From Antedon mediterranea (lineage: Eukaryota > Echinodermata > Crinoidea > Comatulida > Antedonidae): a stretch of DNA of 64,000 nt. The stretch lies in assembly GCF_964355755.1 (NCBI RefSeq), contig NC_092670.1, forward strand, positions 18,227,201 to 18,291,200. Direction: 5' to 3'. A program made the position numbers and the translations under genes. Below, piece after piece: positions 59,587-64,000 of the stretch (position 1 is the stretch's first letter; every line of letters starts with the position of its first letter). Under the pieces are notes generated by a model. That model was not told the DNA's origin, searched no databases, and saw only the letters and a program-made list of their open reading frames with translations.

Positions 59587-61264
59587 TAAATGTGTTAAAA
59601 AAATTTACTACAATTAGACACCATAATAGAACTAACCAAAAATCTTCACTCTATCTACTTCTAAACCGCAAGACTAATTAATACTAGCACCGTTCGGCGG
59701 CTAAGGCAACTTTTGATTCCCCTTTATCCAGTAAGCTATGTCACAACGGAAAATGTTTGTGGGAAATGTGTATAGGCCAATTCTATACTTGTAAATTGTA
59801 CTGTACTACCATAGTTGAACCTTAAATTCAGATGGTGCCTGTCTATTGGAAGGTAACAACTAGTTAATAAAATGTATAAATTATATAGCAGTAGTTGGGA
59901 AAGCATAAATACAATCTTTAAATTTCAGTTTAGATACATATAATATAGTTTAGAAGCCAATCAATGAAAATACATAAACTATTAAAATATTATTAGTATA
60001 GTACTGTAGTACTAAAAGGTTACAAATGAAGCATACCACAAAATGCATTGTGTAAGTAAAATTTAATTGAGAGGAAGAGATGTCAATCAAACGTCTATCA
60101 TAAACCTGTCACAACAATAAAACAAACATAAGCAGAGAAACTTAAAAAAGCGAAACAAAATTGTATTGTGTGTATACTGCATTAGTCATTAGTTTGTTTT
60201 CAAAATCTTAGAGTGTTTTATTTTTAACTTATTATGTCAAGACTATTTCAGGTTGATCTAAAACTAATGCAGTTTTTAAATTTAAATACTCTAACACATT
60301 ATTTGGGGGCAGTTTTATACTACCTGGTATGTTATTTAAACATAATCAGAGAATCTATTGGTTTCTGTAGCACATTAAATAAAAGTTTTTTAATAATTTT
60401 AAGAAAAAGATTTTAGACTGAAAGTGAACTTAAGACTGGATAAAATTGAAGAATGTGTAGTATAAAATAATAAGAATTTATAAATAAAAGAAAATCTGGC
60501 AATTAAAAATAAATAAATGAAAAAATATTTTTAAAATGTAATGGAATGGTCTGTAGTTCATAGCTAGTGTCTGTATTATTATTAGTAAAAAGATAAACAT
60601 TTTGGCGTTTCATACATTTAATACAAAAATCAAAAAGCTGACGGGTGGACCAACATAATTAAAGACAATAAATAGTTCATAACCAACGTCAAATGTGTAC
60701 ATTAAATAGGTATCTTGAAAAATAAGAAATGTCATTAACATTTCTATTTCTCAAAGAAAACTATAGTCAATACGGTTAAAAATATAATATAGCTAGTATG
60801 CACATTTGTACAAGACAATTATTTCAGATAACATTACATGCAAGTGTATAAGAAAAAATTGTAAAAAAAACATTAAATTCCTGGAATGTTGTTCATTTAT
60901 GTCAAGGAGAGAAAATGTTAAAGTCAGGATGACCACGCATATCGGCAATCTGAAAGTAAAATTATATAATATAACATTGAAAAGCTTAATAAATGGTTAA
61001 GTTATTGACACGCGTATCTAGGATAATTGTCGAGTTGAACTGAAAAGAGAGAAAAAAATAAATGGCATGTGATACGATGATGAAACTTATATCAAAGAAT
61101 CTGATGTAACCTTTCTGCTGGAATATCAAGTCAATATAAATAAAAATATGCTTCTTTTATGACAAATTACATTTTTTTTTTTAAACATAGAAAAAATTGA
61201 TAAATTGTACTCAGTACTATTGTAGTATGCTAAGTGTTTCCAGCATATACTTTGCAGGCAGGCA
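59587..61264. other. Intergenic DNA, no gene seen
   Basis: The only structure I can support is the dispersed repeat copy at about 60580-60675, related to 58740-58870. Open frames are short and without family resemblance. Confidence 0.45.
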
Positions 61265-61601
61265 AATAGTGCATATTATATAACACCTATATAAATTCCT
61301 GTCATTTGATTGGACGAATGTGGGTCACATGGCGTGCAATAGTATGCACTATTCAACGATCGTTAAATAGTACTTTTTGAAACATTTTTGTGTACGAAAA
61401 AAAAACGTCTAGATGTTATATAAAACAAATAATGAATGTTTTGTATTCGTGTAATGGTACAAATAATGGCACTTGGTGAATGATGAAAGGTTATATCAAC
61501 TCGGCTTTGCCTCGTTGATATAACCTTTCATCATTCACCTCGTGCCATTATTTGTACCATTGCACTCATAAACATTCATTATTTGTATAATATGCAATAT
61601 T
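61265..61601. mobile_element. Foldback element with a long internal hairpin
   Basis: Outer ends AATAGTGCATATTATATAA and, inverted, AATATTGCATATTATACAA match at most positions. Inside, the arm at 61425-61500 pairs with 61513-61586 around a loop near 61505. The inner arm includes GAATGATGAAAGGTTATATC on one side and its exact complement on the other. The left part holds CATTTGATTGG and GTGGGTCACATGG. No open frame. Confidence 0.8.
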
Positions 61602-62009
61602 AAAAATAGTATAAATACAGTATAGTATACATGTTACAATAATACCTATGACTATTCATACTAACATAGCACTGAGCAGTATATACTTTATGCACTTGCT
61701 TAGGTGCCAGGTTAGTTTCACATTTAAAACACATGCAATCATGTCAAAATGTATATTTCGTATGAATGGTAAGAAACATATTTTTATCTAAACTGGCCAT
61801 CTACAATTTGAACAGTTCAATTTATGTGTACAATCTCAAGTTACTCTGTCTAGCAAAAGTCTGCCAGACTTATGCAATTTCAATCCATCTTAAATTCGAA
61901 AACTATATTGACAACAATCACAAAATACATGACATTTTTCAATTCCAGTTCCCATAAACTTATATATTAATGTTCTGCAAACGTTTTTGACTGACAACCC
62001 TGTAAGTCA

Positions 62010-62180
62010 ATTGATAGCAACACTTGGACGGAGGTTGGTGGCAACACCTAGACAGAGGTTGGTGGCAATACCCGGACGGAGGTTGGTGGCAAAACCTGGA
62101 CAGAGGTTGGTGGCAACACCTGGACAGAGGTTGGTGGCAACACCCGGACGGAGGTTGGTGGAAACACACCTGGATGAAGG
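62010..62180. repeat. 24-bp minisatellite (ACAGAGGTTGGTGGCAACAC)
   Basis: About seven units of 24 bp contain GAGGTTGGTGGCAA and alternate GGACGG with GGACAG. The unit is a multiple of three, so open frames run through on both strands. They are not credible genes. Confidence 0.92.
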
Positions 62181-62534
62181 TTGCCGTGACAGGCACCTCA
62201 AGAGTTTTTCACATTTTTATCTGAACCAACAAAAAATGTTTGTGTACCTGAAATTACTATTTTATGTTTTTTACCACTCCCATAAGATCTTAAAACATAA
62301 AGCCAAGACTTTTTAGCTATCCCTGGGTCACTACTGAAAATAAATATTTCCCCCCAAATTTTGTTATCCCTTGAAACTCACCTTAATTAATTTATTTGTG
62401 AAAAAAACCTTTTATATTTTACTGAAGTTACTGCAGTTATTCAAGTTCGGTCTCCTTACCATAGCAAATAGCCTATTCATTACATTTTACAAATGTAATA
62501 ATGACCATGCATACATGGATTTTATACACATGAA

Positions 62535-62742
62535 AATACTGCAGTAACATAATATTTGATACCAATGAACCTATGATCAATACTGCAGTAACACATTTTA
62601 TTCCAATGAACCTATAATGAATACTGCAGTAACACATTTTATCCCAATGAACCTATAATGAATACTGCAGTAACATATTTTATCCTAATGAACCTATAAT
62701 AAATACTGCAGTAACATATTTTATCCTAATGAACCTGTAAGA
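62535..62742. repeat. 41-bp minisatellite, five units
   Basis: AATACTGCAGTAACA occurs at 62535, 62579, 62620, 62661 and 62702. The unit continues TTTTATCCCAATGAACCTAT. The first interval is 44 bp and the rest are 41 bp. Confidence 0.93.
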
Positions 62743-64000
62743 CTAAACTGTGAATTCTTTAATAGAACCCACTGCTCTGTACTCAAAAGTGTTAAAATAC
62801 CTTCTTAATAGAATGATCACAGACAATCATACATGCATCAAAAGCTACGAACAATATCTAAAAACAACATTGCATAATATGACCTGCATGTCGTGCCAAC
62901 ACCTCTACAAATTTTGGTGCACGAAAGGAAGTAAATATTGTACACCGATTATATCTGCATGAAAAGAAATATAAATATAGTATATCAATATTATTTTTAC
63001 TTAGATTAAAACCCAGTTGACTTCCTCAATTAAAAACACTTTGTCTACCAAGTGGATATATTGCGAAGAAAACATATAGAATAGTACAACTTTATAGAAT
63101 TACTGTAGTATAGTAGTATAAGATATAAAAATAAATTAAGATATTTCTTGCACAGACTAAATACTAAATAAAATTGCACATTATGACAAATAAACCTTTA
63201 TACTATATAAAAATATAGAAATTTGATATCTTCATAAACAAACAAGTTATTTAAACGATAACATCCATGTCTACTTGATGGTATGCAGTGAGGCACTATC
63301 TTGAATTAGCCTATTGTAGAAGAATGATCTTATAATATAAGTACCATACTGACAGGGCTGTCCACCCCAAATAGTTTTAAAAATTAGCTTTATATAAAAA
63401 CCAGCACAGAATTTTAAAAATTCTAATTCATTCACTCTCAGTATTTTCTTCTATGGATATAAAAATATTTACATACATTTTAAAATAATCTTTCTTCACA
63501 CAACCACACTATCTCGCAATATTACCACTCAGCATCTCAATCGCCACAGTATTCTATCTATTCCGTTTCATATACGAAACTAATAGTGATACACGCAATA
63601 AAATATTTCTAAAACAAAGATCACAAATAAAAAATCAATATAAAAATTTAGAAGTGTTCTCCCCAGGGGTGAACCATGGTGGATGTCTGCACCATTGGAG
63701 AAAAATAAGGAAGGATACCTTCTATAAATATGGTTTGTTTGGGTGTGTATTTGGTAGACAGGGCTCGATTCACACACAAATCATTCAGGACTAACCAATC
63801 TTGCATGTACTGTACCTTGTGGGCCAGTAAAACATTAATTTACTACTACCTACTACTTCCCACCAATAAACTAATTTAACAACTTTAATCTGTACCACAA
63901 TATTATATTTCAGTTTGCAACGGCTTTTTAAAAATCAACAATTTAATCGAGCCCTGGATAGAATACAGTTAAAAGGGGATTGTTTAAACGTCACAGATAG
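62743..64000. other. Intergenic DNA to the window end, nothing recognised
   Basis: No exon, RNA gene or transposon end is supported on either strand. Confidence 0.45.

Noticed and set aside
61987-62316. Open frames on both strands through the 24-bp repeat
   Set aside because: Repeat by-product with 8-residue periodicity; no support for translation.

Overview
The window is nuclear DNA of an animal. It is AT-rich, with long intergenic stretches, spliced genes with GT-AG introns, and many short DNA transposons and minisatellites. Gene content, protein similarity to vertebrate orthologs and the abundance of TAGGCCTA-type motifs suggest an invertebrate deuterostome, most likely an echinoderm (possibly a crinoid). 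The species call is inference. I assembled four protein-coding genes exon by exon, and all their splice phases close without a frameshift.

Layout. 1-930: a foldback DNA element built of TGCGCAATTTG motifs. 1317-4400 (+): an MPLKIP/TTDN1-like gene with a TATA-less promoter. 4.4-12.1 kb: intergenic DNA with a compact structured element, tandem repeats, a tRNA-derived SINE and a MITE. 12101-17508 (-): the single CDK12/CDK13 transcription-elongation kinase, tail-to-tail with MPLKIP, the same pairing as human CDK13-MPLKIP. 17.5-20.9 kb: the head-to-head interval that should hold the promoters of the kinase and WDR24. 20880-29502 (+): WDR24, a GATOR2 subunit, in 16 exons with transposons, SINEs and two tandem duplications in its introns. 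29.5-43.2 kb: intergenic, with an orphan CpG-containing promoter-like patch and several transposons. 43227-50752 (+): TMEM198, a multi-pass membrane protein, with a 5.2-kb first intron. 50.8-64 kb: no gene found; MITEs, minisatellites, a retroelement-like tail and a long foldback.

The four genes are unrelated housekeeping or signalling genes: nuclear RNA/transcription (MPLKIP, CDK12/13), mTORC1 amino-acid sensing (WDR24) and Wnt/LRP6 signalling (TMEM198). They do not form a pathway. The more interesting material is positional and structural: the conserved MPLKIP-CDK pair, a 31-bp minisatellite that multiplies a WDR24 splice junction, a duplicated exon start in the same gene, two Harbinger-like MITE families with TAA target duplications, and several foldback or structured elements. 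I see no CRISPR array, rRNA, intact tRNA gene, virus or autonomous transposase gene.
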